Source: an uncultured Vampirovibrio sp. (GTDB taxonomy: Bacteria > Cyanobacteriota > Vampirovibrionia > Gastranaerophilales > Gastranaerophilaceae). Taken from it: 64,000 bases of DNA. The notes beneath the pieces were generated by a model. The model was given only the letters and a program-made list of their open reading frames with translations, was not told the origin of the DNA and searched no databases. A program made the position numbers and the translations under genes. Below, piece by piece: positions 35,543 through 44,219 of this stretch (position 1 is the stretch's first letter; every line of letters starts with the position of its first letter). The stretch is from assembly GCA_910577515.1 (NCBI GenBank), contig CAJTLW010000006.1:62001-126000 (forward strand), in the 5' to 3' direction.

Positions 35543-36168
35543 CAAATTTAAACCCGAAAAATAAACAGCTAAGCGTTTTTGATACATTCAGCGCAAATTC
35601 TCTAAAACTTTTAGAAAAAGATGTTGAAGAATTTAAGCTAAAATACATTGAAAATCTTTATTTTGCCCCCGATAACAAAAAGGCAAAGGCAGGGCAAAAT
35701 CTGCACAATTTTTTATGTTTTTACCTAAAAAATTTTGATACATCAAAAATTGAAACCTCACTTGCACAAAAAGATAGAGAATTTATAGAAAAAATTAAAG
35801 AATTTGATGAAATTCAATCATTAAAACAGGCAGATAAAAAATATATAGAGCAGCCGTTTTTAATAAAATGCACAACAGATATAATGCCTGTATTCTACCT
35901 CACAGGAAGGTTTGATGCAGTTTTAATTAAAGAAGATAAGGTTCAAATTTATGATTGGAAAACTTTAAATATTCCAAAAGACCCTGAAAATGACATTCAA
36001 ACCATTGTTTATCTTTATTGCGCCTCAAAACTTTATAAATCTTATGAGACACAGAACATTTCAATTACATACATTTCGCTAACAAAAAATGAAAGTATTG
36101 AAATTAAATATAACAACACTTACGGCTATTTTGAAAAAATCACAAGTCTTATATCTAAAATTTTATAA
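35539..36168 (+). CDS. PD-(D/E)XK nuclease (RecB/Cas4-like), helicase partner
   Basis: 209 residues. The RecB-type nuclease order is visible: an N-terminal His in AGQNLHNFL (about 52-60), Asp in LTGRFDAVLI (about 119-128), and the core IYDWKT (about 136-141; the Asp-x-Lys of the PD-(D/E)XK fold). A conserved QxxxY-like helix follows (QTIVYLYCASKLY). This is the domain normally fused at the C-terminus of AddA/AddB or RecB. Here it is a separate protein translated with the tandem helicase (ATGA overlap), so they probably form a complex that processes double-strand breaks. No Cas genes are nearby, arguing against a Cas4 role. Confidence 0.8.
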   Translation: MTNLNPKNKQLSVFDTFSANSLKLLEKDVEEFKLKYIENLYFAPDNKKAKAGQNLHNFLCFYLKNFDTSKIETSLAQKDREFIEKIKEFDEIQSLKQADKKYIEQPFLIKCTTDIMPVFYLTGRFDAVLIKEDKVQIYDWKTLNIPKDPENDIQTIVYLYCASKLYKSYETQNISITYISLTKNESIEIKYNNTYGYFEKITSLISKIL

Positions 36169-36954
36169 TTATTCAAGCGCCGTTAAAATCAAAGGGCCGT
36201 CATCAGTCGCTGCAACCGTATGTTCAAAATGCGCGGAAGCCTTATTATCCGCCGTGGAAACACACCAGTTGTCTTGAGCAGAAACCACGACTTCATCCAC
36301 CCCTAAATTTATCATAGGCTCAATTGCAATAACATATCCTTGCTTAATTTTTGTATTATTTTTTACCCTGTAATTAAACAAAAACGGGTCTTCATGCATA
36401 TTCCGCCCGACGCCATGCCCGCCATATTGGCGCACAATTCCATATTTTTTACCTTGAAGTTCCTCAGGAATATTTGAGGCAACCCCGAGCGCCGTATCTT
36501 CAACGGCCCCTGAAATATCATCCAAAACATTACCAGGGCGCATTTTATCAATACCGTTAAATAGCGCAAGTTCTGTTATTTTAAGCAAATCTTCATATTC
36601 TTTTGAAATTTTTCCAACAGGATAAGTCCAGGCAGAATCTCCCACCATACCGCGATATGTCGCCCCTACATCAATTGAGATTATATCCCCCTCTTTTAAA
36701 ATACGGTCACGCGACGGAATTCCATGCACCACCTCGTCGTTTATTGAAGCACAAATGCACCCAGGGAAACCGTTATATCCTAAAAACGTTGGAATACATT
36801 TATTCTCTTTTATAACCTTCGCCGCAATTTCATCTAGCTCATAAGTTGAAATACCAGGTACTACAGCCTCTTTCATTGCCTTATGCACAAGCGCCACAAC
36901 CCCGCCTGCATGGCGCATCAGTTTCAATTCTTCTCTTGATTTTTTATTAATCAT
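36169..36954 (-). CDS. map: Methionine aminopeptidase, type I
   Basis: 261 residues, typical length. It removes the initiator Met from new proteins. The metal ligands are visible in SIDVGATYRGMVGDSAWTY (two Asp), GHGVGRNMHEDP (His) and AIEPMI (Glu), with the last Glu in AHFEHTV. It lies at the end of the secY-adk-map run and overlaps adk by 8 bp, the conserved bacterial order. It meets the nuclease gene tail to tail with no gap. Confidence 0.97.
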   Translation of the reverse strand: MINKKSREELKLMRHAGGVVALVHKAMKEAVVPGISTYELDEIAAKVIKENKCIPTFLGYNGFPGCICASINDEVVHGIPSRDRILKEGDIISIDVGATYRGMVGDSAWTYPVGKISKEYEDLLKITELALFNGIDKMRPGNVLDDISGAVEDTALGVASNIPEELQGKKYGIVRQYGGHGVGRNMHEDPFLFNYRVKNNTKIKQGYVIAIEPMINLGVDEVVVSAQDNWCVSTADNKASAHFEHTVAATDDGPLILTALE

Positions 36955-37609
36955 TTATTGCCTTCTTTAATTCAAGATAAACTTCATCTATGCCTTTATT
37001 TGCATCAATTTGAACCAGAATGCCTTCATTTTTATAAAAATCAAGCAAAGGCATTGTTTCATTGTTGTAGGTTTCAAACCTTAGCACTGCCGTTTCTTTG
37101 GTATCGTCTTTTCTTTGAACAAGGTCAACATTACAGATATCACATTTGCCTTCTGTTTTTGGAGCAGAGCTTTTAAGGTTGTAAATTTTTCCACATTTTG
37201 GACAAGAACGTCTGTTTACAAGCCTTTCAACCAAAACATCCATCGGAATATCAAAATAAACTGCAACCTTTTCGCTTTTTTCAAATTTAAAAGGTGAATT
37301 TTCCCACATCTTTTTAAGTGCTTCAGCCTGCTCTAAGCTTCTTGGAAAACCGTCTAAAATATATCCGTTCTTACAATCTTCTCTTGAAATTCTTTCATTT
37401 ATAACAGATTGCACAACTTCAATCGGCACTAATTGCCCTTTATCAATAAAACTTTTTGCAACTTTACCAAATTCAGTTTCGTTTTTAATATTTTCCCTTA
37501 AAAGCGAACCTGTATCTACGTGTGGAATTTTTAATTCTTTAGATAATCTATCTGTCTGTGTTCCTTTACCGCAGCCCGGAGGTCCTAAAAAAATAAATAC
37601 TTTTTTCAT
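36947..37609 (-). CDS. adk: Adenylate kinase (zinc-lid type)
   Basis: 220 residues. P-loop GPPGCGKGTQ, then DTGSLLRENI and DGFPRSLEQAEAL. The LID has CPKCGKIYN and GKCDICN, the four-cysteine zinc site found in Gram-positive and some other lineages but not in E. coli. It interconverts ATP+AMP and 2 ADP. Sits between secY and map; overlaps map by 8 bp. Confidence 0.97.
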   Translation of the reverse strand: MKKVFIFLGPPGCGKGTQTDRLSKELKIPHVDTGSLLRENIKNETEFGKVAKSFIDKGQLVPIEVVQSVINERISREDCKNGYILDGFPRSLEQAEALKKMWENSPFKFEKSEKVAVYFDIPMDVLVERLVNRRSCPKCGKIYNLKSSAPKTEGKCDICNVDLVQRKDDTKETAVLRFETYNNETMPLLDFYKNEGILVQIDANKGIDEVYLELKKAIND

Positions 37610-37657
37610 AAAAACTACTCTTTTCTTTTTAAAAATATTAAAAACTTGTTTTTAAAA

Positions 37658-37700
37658 TTTTAAAGGCACCTGAGTCAAAATATCCAAGCGCCCTTTAAAA
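37658..37700 (-). terminator. Hairpin between secY and adk
   Basis: Plus-strand TTTTAAAGGC (37658-37667) pairs with GCCCTTTAAAA (37690-37700) apart from one bulge. Read on the minus strand it follows secY and precedes an AT-rich stretch, so it may weaken transcription into adk or protect the secY mRNA end. Confidence 0.4.
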
Positions 37701-37702
37701 CT

Positions 37703-39046
37703 TTATTGTTCCTGCTTTAGGAAGCTTTCATAATTTTTAGCAAGCATGTGTGTTTTTATCTGATTGATAAAATCAAGCGCAACACCCACCATAATGATAA
37801 GAGATGTGGCCCCTAGCCCTTGAAGGGTCGTAATACCTGTTAAACCTGATGCAACAGTCGGCACCATTGCGATAATACCAAGCGCAATAGCACCTATAAA
37901 CATCAATCTTGATAAAATTTCATCCAGTTTTTCTGCCGTCGGCTTGCCCGGCTTCACACCAGGAATTGCAGAACCGTATTTTTTAAGGTTGTTTGCAATT
38001 TCCTTTGGCTGCATATTAGGCATAATTGAAGCATAGAAAAATGTCAAAGCTACAATCAACAAGAAATAAATCACATAATAACTTACACTTGAAGGGCTTA
38101 AAAAATTACTCATTGATGTTAAAACATTTTTAAGTGCAGGGTTTGCAATATTCATTTGATGAACAAACCCCAAAATTGTTGCAGGGAACAACAAAATTGC
38201 AACAGCAAAGATAATCGGCATAACCCCGCCCGGATTTAATTTAAACGGAATATTTGAATTTTGCCCGCCATAAACTTTATTCCCAACCTGACGTCTTGCT
38301 GAAACTATAGGCACTTTTCTAACGGCATCATGAAGCACAATAATGAAAATAATTGTTGCAACAAAAATCAAAAGCAAAGCCATAATTCCAAGCTGCAATC
38401 TCGGATCCTGTGATACAAGGGTAGCTGTTCTTTGTGTATATAAAGGAATTCCTGAAATAATACCAACAAAGATTAAAAGCGAACCGCCATTACCTATCCC
38501 TTTTTCTGTTATTAATTCTGCAAGCCACATAACCATAACAGCCCCTGCAGTTAAAGCTATCATAGACCCGATGAAAAACATAACAGGATTTACCGTGTGC
38601 ATAATAGAACCCGGCAATTTTGATAAAATAGTAACAAATACAAATGATTGGAAAAATGCCAAAATAACAGTAAACTGTCTTGTTAATTGCTGAATTTTAC
38701 GGCGCCCCGCTTCCCCTTCTTCTTTTTGAAGATTTTCCAAATAGGGAATTATTACTGCTAAAAGCTGCATAATAATTGAAGCCGTAATATATGGCCCGAT
38801 ACCAAGTGCAAAAATTGAAACTTTACCTAACGCACCGCCTGAAAACAAATCAAGAAAACCTATCATATTATTTCCGGCTGCAAGTGCCTGAAAAACCTCA
38901 TTGTTAATACCAAAAATCGGTAATTGCGCTCCAAAACGGAATAGTGCAATGATTATAAACGTAAAAATTAATTTTCGCTTTAAGCCGCTTGCCTGAATAT
39001 TCGAAACCAAGCTTTGAAGCATTTGTTCACTGTTTGCCTGTTGCAT
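37703..39046 (-). CDS. secY: Preprotein translocase subunit SecY
   Basis: 447 residues with ten hydrophobic helices. Family features: FGAQLPIFGIN, the plug region LGKVSIFALGIGPYITASIIMQLL, NKVYGGQNSNIPFKLNPGGVMPIIFA and the C-terminal loop ending in TTLQGLGATSLIIMVGVALDF. It is the channel of the Sec pathway. Its place between rplO and adk is the conserved one. Confidence 0.97.
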   Translation of the reverse strand: MQQANSEQMLQSLVSNIQASGLKRKLIFTFIIIALFRFGAQLPIFGINNEVFQALAAGNNMIGFLDLFSGGALGKVSIFALGIGPYITASIIMQLLAVIIPYLENLQKEEGEAGRRKIQQLTRQFTVILAFFQSFVFVTILSKLPGSIMHTVNPVMFFIGSMIALTAGAVMVMWLAELITEKGIGNGGSLLIFVGIISGIPLYTQRTATLVSQDPRLQLGIMALLLIFVATIIFIIVLHDAVRKVPIVSARRQVGNKVYGGQNSNIPFKLNPGGVMPIIFAVAILLFPATILGFVHQMNIANPALKNVLTSMSNFLSPSSVSYYVIYFLLIVALTFFYASIMPNMQPKEIANNLKKYGSAIPGVKPGKPTAEKLDEILSRLMFIGAIALGIIAMVPTVASGLTGITTLQGLGATSLIIMVGVALDFINQIKTHMLAKNYESFLKQEQ

Positions 39047-39080
39047 TTAATTTTACTTGACCTTTCCTTTTATTTTAAAT

Positions 39081-39124
39081 AAAAGATACCAAACCGCGCT
39101 AAATCAGGCAGCTTAGTATCTTTT
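39081..39124 (-). terminator. Intra-operon hairpin between rplO and secY
   Basis: AAAAGATAC (39081-39089) and GTATCTTTT (39116-39124) form a perfect 9-bp stem. On the minus strand it is followed by TTTTATTT, which resembles a weak intrinsic terminator or attenuator inside the ribosomal-protein operon, between ribosomal genes and secY. Confidence 0.5.
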
Positions 39125-39135
39125 TATTTATTAAA

Positions 39136-39579
39136 TTAAACTAATTCTACTTTGCCGCCCGCTTTTTCAATTTTTTCTTTAGCAGATTCTGTAACATAGC
39201 TGGCTTTCACGGTGATTGCTTTTGAAATTTCACCGTTTCCGAGAACTCTTAAAATTTCACTTGATGAATGAACAAGTTTATTTTCTTTTAAATAAGCTAA
39301 ATCAATTTCTTTTGTATCAAGTTTTTCAAGAGCTGAAACATTAATTACAGCAGCATTTAGAGCGTGGATATTGTTAAACCCTTTTAATTTGGGTAAACGT
39401 CTGAAAGCTGGCATCTGTCCGCCTTCAAAACCTCTTTTAGCTGTTCTTCCGCTTCTTTGGCCTTCACCGTTGTTACCGCGGCAAGATGTTTTACCATGTC
39501 CTGATGATCTGCCTCTGCCTACTCTTTTGGATTTTTTAACTGATCCTTCAGCAGGTTTTAAATCTTCTAATGTTATCAT
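39136..39579 (-). CDS. rplO: 50S ribosomal protein L15
   Basis: 147 residues. The N-terminal basic, Gly-rich segment KRVGRGRSSGHGKTSCRG is diagnostic for L15, as is GFEGGQMPAFRRLPK. A 23S rRNA-binding late-assembly protein. Lies between rpmD and secY. Confidence 0.97.
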   Translation of the reverse strand: MITLEDLKPAEGSVKKSKRVGRGRSSGHGKTSCRGNNGEGQRSGRTAKRGFEGGQMPAFRRLPKLKGFNNIHALNAAVINVSALEKLDTKEIDLAYLKENKLVHSSSEILRVLGNGEISKAITVKASYVTESAKEKIEKAGGKVELV

Positions 39580-39652
39580 AATTATTTTATTCCTTATATT
39601 TTACTTTAACTGTTTTAAAAATGCCAAACCCCAAACTGGGTATGTTTTATGG

Positions 39653-39838
39653 CTATTTCACAACTTCAACAAGATGAGGGATTTTATTTACCATTCCCAT
39701 AATAATATCTGTTTTATTGTGTTCTACAACCTGATTTCTTTTTGTTAAGCCAAGAGCTTTAACAATTTTTGTATGTTTTTCAGGCGCACCGATTGTGCTT
39801 TTTTTCAAAGTTATTTTAACTGTTTCTGTCTTTGCCAT
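39653..39838 (-). CDS. rpmD: 50S ribosomal protein L30
   Basis: 61 residues, normal length. VKITLKKSTIGAPEKHTKIV and LGLTKRNQVVEHN fit L30. Between rpsE and rplO as in other bacteria, with a 73-bp gap to rplO holding a small hairpin (CCCAGTTTGGG on the minus strand). Confidence 0.95.
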   Translation of the reverse strand: MAKTETVKITLKKSTIGAPEKHTKIVKALGLTKRNQVVEHNKTDIIMGMVNKIPHLVEVVK

Positions 39839-39875
39839 TTTATTTACCTTTTTCTTTTTTTTCTTAAAATCTAAA

Positions 39876-40535
39876 CTATTTTGAACCTAAAAGTTGATTC
39901 ATTGAAATTCCTCTTTGTGCTGCAACATCTTTGAATGTTCTTAAAGATTTCAAAGCGTTTAATGTAGCATTTGCAGCATTCAATGGAGATTTTGAACCTA
40001 AAGATTTAGATAAAATGTTTTCAATACCTGATAATTCAAGCACTGCACGAACTGCACCACCTGCAATTACACCGGTACCTTGAGAAGCAGGTTTTAAAAC
40101 AACAGAACCCGCACCTGATCTTCCTGTAATCATGTGAGGAATTGTGGTTTTAAAAATAGGAACACTGATAAGGTTTTTTCTGCCATCAGCCACTGCTTTT
40201 TGAATAGCAACGATAACTTCAGCAGCCTTAGCCACGCCCATTCCAACCTGACCTTTTTTATTACCAACAATAACAATTGCTCTGAAGCTCAGTTTTTTAC
40301 CACCTTTTACAACCTTTGTTACACGGCGGATTTGAACAACTTGTTCTTTCCATTCTGATTCAACAGGTTCAACTGTTTCGATTTTTCTTCTTCTTTGACC
40401 CTTTCTTTGGGGTTTTAATTGTTGAACTTCAACATTTTCTTCTACTTCAGCCTTCACTTCAACAGCTTCTTCAACAACTTCCACTGTTTCAACTTTTTCA
40501 GCTTCGCCGGCTTGAATTTCTTTTTCTTCGCTCAC
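39876..40535 (-). CDS. rpsE: 30S ribosomal protein S5 with long N-terminal extension
   Basis: 219 residues from a GTG with AAAGG upstream. The S5 core starts near residue 62 ([20 protein letters not shown]) and includes [22 protein letters not shown] and [29 protein letters not shown] features. About 60 residues precede it, first strongly acidic ([20 protein letters not shown]), then basic ([11 protein letters not shown]). S5 controls translational fidelity at the mRNA entry site. It is the first gene of the run: rplR, rplF and the other upstream spc-operon genes are not adjacent. Confidence 0.97.
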   Translation of the reverse strand: MSEEKEIQAGEAEKVETVEVVEEAVEVKAEVEENVEVQQLKPQRKGQRRRKIETVEPVESEWKEQVVQIRRVTKVVKGGKKLSFRAIVIVGNKKGQVGMGVAKAAEVIVAIQKAVADGRKNLISVPIFKTTIPHMITGRSGAGSVVLKPASQGTGVIAGGAVRAVLELSGIENILSKSLGSKSPLNAANATLNALKSLRTFKDVAAQRGISMNQLLGSK

Positions 40536-40650
40536 GTTTTTATTACCTTTCGTCTTTTATTATTTTTTACCCTTAAAAATTTAAAAATACCAAAAAACCT
40601 TATTTTAAAGGCTATTTTCGATATTTGAGATGTTGGGCTGCCAAATATAT

Positions 40651-42156
40651 TTATTGGCTTGTTTTTTCTGACATCTTCATAATACATGCTGAAATATTTT
40701 TTGCAACCCTTGCATCCAATGCATCTGGAATTATATAATTTTCACTAAGCTCTTCTTCATTTACAATTTCAGCCAGAGCAAGCGCCGCTTCAATTTTCAC
40801 CCTGCCATCAATCTTTTTCATTCCGCTTTCTAAAACCCCACTAAAAAGCCCCGGAAAAACAAGCGAATTGTTTATCTGGTTGTTAAAATCGCTTCTGCCT
40901 GATGCCGCAATTTTTGCACCTGCTTTAAGCGCCTCATCCGGCAATATTTCAGGTTCAGGGTTTGCAATTGCAAACACCACAGCATCTTTTGCCATAGAAG
41001 ATACCATTTCAGGGCTTAAAACCCCCTTGGCACTTACCCCTATAAAAATATCAGCACCTTTGATACCATCTTTTAAACTGCCCTTAAAATCTTCAAAATT
41101 AGTTATTTCGGCCATTTTTTCAAGCGATGGGTCGTTTTCTTTTCTGCCTCTGTATACAACACCAAATTTATCAAACATTAAAATCCCATTCCCGCCTTTT
41201 TTTTCAGGATTGATAAATTCTCTCATTTTAATTAAAAGCTTGCAAATGGCTTGCCCTGCAGCACCTGCGCCTGAAAAAACAATCTTTACACAAGCTAAAT
41301 CTTTACTAACAACCTTCATGGCATTTAAAAGCCCCGCCAACACTACAATTGCCGTCCCGTGCTGGTCGTCATGGAATACAGGAATATTAAGCGAATTAAT
41401 TAAATTTTCTTCAATCCCAAAGCACCTTGGCGCACTGATATCTTCAAGGTTTACCCCTGAAAAAGAATTTTCCAATAAATATACAATCCGCTCAATTTCA
41501 GACGCTGTCTGTGTTTTCAGGCAAAGAGGCATGGCGTTCACACACCCTAAATCCTTGAATAATACGGCCTTCCCCTCCATCACAGGAAGCCCTGCTTCAG
41601 CCCCGATGTTTCCCAAACCAAGAACTGCACTGCCATCTGATATTATAGCAACAGGTTTCATGGAATTAGAAAACATGCCGGGTATTTCAACTACTTTGGT
41701 TTCTATCACCCCGCCAAGAAGCCGTCTTAATTCAACAGGCTCCATTGTTTCAAACTTCATATCATCTGATAAAAGGCATCCTTTGCTTCTTTTCGGGATA
41801 TCAAAAGCGCTATCATAGGCTCTGCCTTCAATAAGTGCTGTATCTACCCCCATAAAATTCGGCATAATATTTTGAATTACAAAATCAATCTCGCCTTCTT
41901 TAAGCTCTTTTTCTTTAATAGCAAGGGGATAGACGTCAACCCCGTATGTTTCTTTCAAATATATAGCGCGCTTCAAGCTTTCAAAATAGTCAAAAGATAA
42001 TACGCCAACAGAATTTGACCTGTTTGTTAAATCAAAAACCTTATCATAGTCTTCATAAATTGCACTGCTGCTTTTTGCAACTCCGGGAGTATAAACAAGT
42101 GCCAGAAGCTTTTTACTGTCAACTTTAACCTTTGAAACTATCTCAAGCGTTTTCAT
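40651..42156 (-). CDS. NAD(P)-dependent malic enzyme with ~110-residue insertion
   Basis: 501 residues from the ATG at 42156, which has GGAG seven bases before it; a TTG four codons earlier is less likely. It oxidatively decarboxylates malate to pyruvate. Family features: LVYTPGVAKSS, SDGSAVLGLGNIGAEAGLPVMEGK, PVFHDDQHGTAIVVLAGLLNA (metal and substrate) and the Rossmann GAGAAGQAI. Compact bacterial malic enzymes (about 400 residues) go directly from the TNR segment to VSDGTAVLG; here about 110 extra residues (about 55-165) are inserted between NSVGVLSFD and VAIISDGSAVL. The insert has no recognised domain. It lies between rpsE and plsY on the same strand. Confidence 0.9.
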   Translation of the reverse strand: MKTLEIVSKVKVDSKKLLALVYTPGVAKSSSAIYEDYDKVFDLTNRSNSVGVLSFDYFESLKRAIYLKETYGVDVYPLAIKEKELKEGEIDFVIQNIMPNFMGVDTALIEGRAYDSAFDIPKRSKGCLLSDDMKFETMEPVELRRLLGGVIETKVVEIPGMFSNSMKPVAIISDGSAVLGLGNIGAEAGLPVMEGKAVLFKDLGCVNAMPLCLKTQTASEIERIVYLLENSFSGVNLEDISAPRCFGIEENLINSLNIPVFHDDQHGTAIVVLAGLLNAMKVVSKDLACVKIVFSGAGAAGQAICKLLIKMREFINPEKKGGNGILMFDKFGVVYRGRKENDPSLEKMAEITNFEDFKGSLKDGIKGADIFIGVSAKGVLSPEMVSSMAKDAVVFAIANPEPEILPDEALKAGAKIAASGRSDFNNQINNSLVFPGLFSGVLESGMKKIDGRVKIEAALALAEIVNEEELSENYIIPDALDARVAKNISACIMKMSEKTSQ

Positions 42157-42182
42157 CTTTTGCTCCAAAACCTCTATAGTAT

Positions 42183-42812
42183 TTATCTTACCTTGTTTTC
42201 TTCACCCTTCATAAGACGTTTAATATTTTCCCTGTGAAGATAAGTCACATAAATAGCTGCAATAGCGCAATAAATAACATACGCAGCCGGTGCTTTAAAC
42301 AGATACATTAAAACCGGCGATAAAAGAAGCGTAATTATTGAACCTACTGAAACGTATTTTGTAAAATAAGTAATAATACTCCAGATTATAGCTAAAATTA
42401 GCCCCACTTGCCAGTTTAGCGCTAAAATTGTACCAACACCGCTTGCAACTGATTTTCCGCCTTTCCCGCCTAAAAACACAGGCTTAGAATGCCCTATTAT
42501 TACAAAAACAGCCGCAATAACAGGATAAATGCCAAATACATTATAATCAGATGAAAAATACCCAGCTGCAACAACAGGCAAAGCCCCTTTTATGGCATCT
42601 AGAAGCATTACAATAAAAAACCATTTTTTGCCCAAGACCCGCTTGACATTAGTGGCTCCTGTAGAGCCTGAGCCTACTTCTCTGATATCTTGTCCTGTTT
42701 TTGCTTTTACTATCAAATATCCTGTCGGAATTGACCCTATCAAATATGCTGTAACTGCATAAATTGCACCCAAAATAGCTGATATGCCTATCATTCCTAA
42801 AGAATTAAACAT
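42183..42812 (-). CDS. plsY: Glycerol-3-phosphate acyltransferase PlsY
   Basis: 209 residues with five membrane helices. The three PlsY motifs are present: IGSIPTGYLI near the N-terminus, GSGSTGATNV (Asn is more usual at the first variable place) and GHSKPVFLGGKGGKSVASGVG. It makes lysophosphatidate from acyl phosphate, the first step of phospholipid synthesis. The ATG shares one base with the der stop, so translation is coupled, with AAAGGTG as ribosome site. Confidence 0.95.
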   Translation of the reverse strand: MFNSLGMIGISAILGAIYAVTAYLIGSIPTGYLIVKAKTGQDIREVGSGSTGATNVKRVLGKKWFFIVMLLDAIKGALPVVAAGYFSSDYNVFGIYPVIAAVFVIIGHSKPVFLGGKGGKSVASGVGTILALNWQVGLILAIIWSIITYFTKYVSVGSIITLLLSPVLMYLFKAPAAYVIYCAIAAIYVTYLHRENIKRLMKGEENKVR

Positions 42813-44140
42813 TATTTATCACCTTTCTCTTTTCTCTCCCTGAAAGACAGGCGTATCGGCGTTCCGAAAAATCCAAAAGCCTCTCTCAGTTTCTTTAAAA
42901 GATACCTTTTATAAGAATCTTTGATTAAATCTTTATTATTCACAAACAAAACAAATGTAGGCGGTCTGTTTTTCACCTGTGTAGAGTAATAAATTTTTGC
43001 AAATTTTCCTTTGATTGAATTTGGAGGATTAAGCGCCACTGCCTCATTTATAACCTTATTTAAAAGCCCGGTTTGAACACGTTTATCTCTCTGTTCGGCC
43101 ACTTCTGTTGCTGTTTCAAAAATCTGGTTAAGCCTTTGCCCTGTTTTTGCACTTATAAATATTTTCTTTGCATAGTTTAAGAAGGGTGCATCCTCTTCAA
43201 TTTGCTTTTCAAGCTTATGCGTCTGCACGTTTTTAATCAAATCCCATTTATTAAACGCTACAATCAGCCCACAGCCTGCTTCTTCAATAGTTTGCGCTAT
43301 CTTTTTATCCTGGTCAGTCATCCCCTCAACCGCATCAATCACCAAAAGCGCCACATCTGCTTCCCTTATTGCCCTTATAGCGCGGTCAACAGCAAACGCC
43401 TCCACCCCGTAATCCACCTTGGATTTCTTTCTAATGCCCGCTGTATCTATTAAAATAAACTCTTTATCTTTATAAATAACTTCAGAATTTATACTATCCC
43501 TTGTGGTGCCTGAAACAGGCGATACTATTGCTCTGTTTTCATTTAATAAATTATTCAAAATAGAACTTTTTCCGGCGTTCGGTTTCCCTACGATTGCTAT
43601 TTTTACAGCGCCTTCATCCTCGTTTTGGTCTGATTTTTTTTCAATATCTTTTGTAACCAAATCAAGTAAATCTCCAACCCCGCCCGAGCCATGAAGAGCT
43701 GATAAACCTAAGGGTTCCCCTATACCAAGTGCGTAAAAATCAGATATATTACCAATTTCAGACATACTATCCATTTTATTTGCAACAAGAATAACTTCTT
43801 TGCCTGATTGTCTTAAAATATTTGCTATATCTCTGTCATAAGGACTTAAGCCGGCTTTTGCATCCACCACAAATAAAATAGTATCTGCTTCTTCAACTGC
43901 AAGCTTGGCTTGAGAAAATATATTGTTAACAAATTCATCTTCATCATTTGTCACAATCCCGCCCGTATCAATCAATACAAACTCTCTATCCTGCCAGACC
44001 GCATCAAAATATATCCTATCGCGCGTAACACCCGGCATATCATCAACAATAGAGCGTCTCTCCCCTAAAATTCTATTAATAAGGGTGGATTTTCCAACAT
44101 TCGGCCTGCCTACAACAGCTATAAATTTACTCTTTTTCAT
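42812..44140 (-). CDS. der: Ribosome-assembly GTPase Der (EngA)
   Basis: 442 residues with two GTPase domains in tandem, unique to Der: G1 GRPNVGKSTLIN and GKPNAGKSSILN; G3 DTGG and DTAG; G4 NKMD and NKWD. A C-terminal KH-like domain follows (about 355-442). It is needed for 50S maturation. It is the first gene of a der-plsY unit and lies behind a terminator that belongs to the upstream gene. Confidence 0.97.
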   Translation of the reverse strand: MKKSKFIAVVGRPNVGKSTLINRILGERRSIVDDMPGVTRDRIYFDAVWQDREFVLIDTGGIVTNDEDEFVNNIFSQAKLAVEEADTILFVVDAKAGLSPYDRDIANILRQSGKEVILVANKMDSMSEIGNISDFYALGIGEPLGLSALHGSGGVGDLLDLVTKDIEKKSDQNEDEGAVKIAIVGKPNAGKSSILNNLLNENRAIVSPVSGTTRDSINSEVIYKDKEFILIDTAGIRKKSKVDYGVEAFAVDRAIRAIREADVALLVIDAVEGMTDQDKKIAQTIEEAGCGLIVAFNKWDLIKNVQTHKLEKQIEEDAPFLNYAKKIFISAKTGQRLNQIFETATEVAEQRDKRVQTGLLNKVINEAVALNPPNSIKGKFAKIYYSTQVKNRPPTFVLFVNNKDLIKDSYKRYLLKKLREAFGFFGTPIRLSFRERKEKGDK

Positions 44141-44177
44141 AAAACCGATTTTACCATAGAAAAAGAAAAATTAAAAA

Positions 44178-44201
44178 AAGGGTGCTATAAAACACCCTTT
44201 A
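44178..44201 (-). terminator. Intrinsic terminator of the gene at 44220
   Basis: AAAGGGTG (44178-44185) pairs with CACCCTTT (44194-44201). On the minus strand it follows the stop at 44220 and is succeeded by TTTTTTAATTTTTC. Confidence 0.85.
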
Positions 44202-44219
44202 ATCAATATGCAATTTGTT

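Noticed and set aside
35539..36168. Cas4 of a CRISPR system
   Set aside because: The C-terminal three-cysteine iron-sulfur site of Cas4 is not present and there are no cas genes or arrays nearby; the helicase overlap fits RecB-type function better.
40868..41818. 316-codon open frame on the plus strand opposite the malic enzyme
   Set aside because: It mirrors a well-conserved enzyme, lacks a ribosome site and its product is serine/isoleucine-rich without family features.
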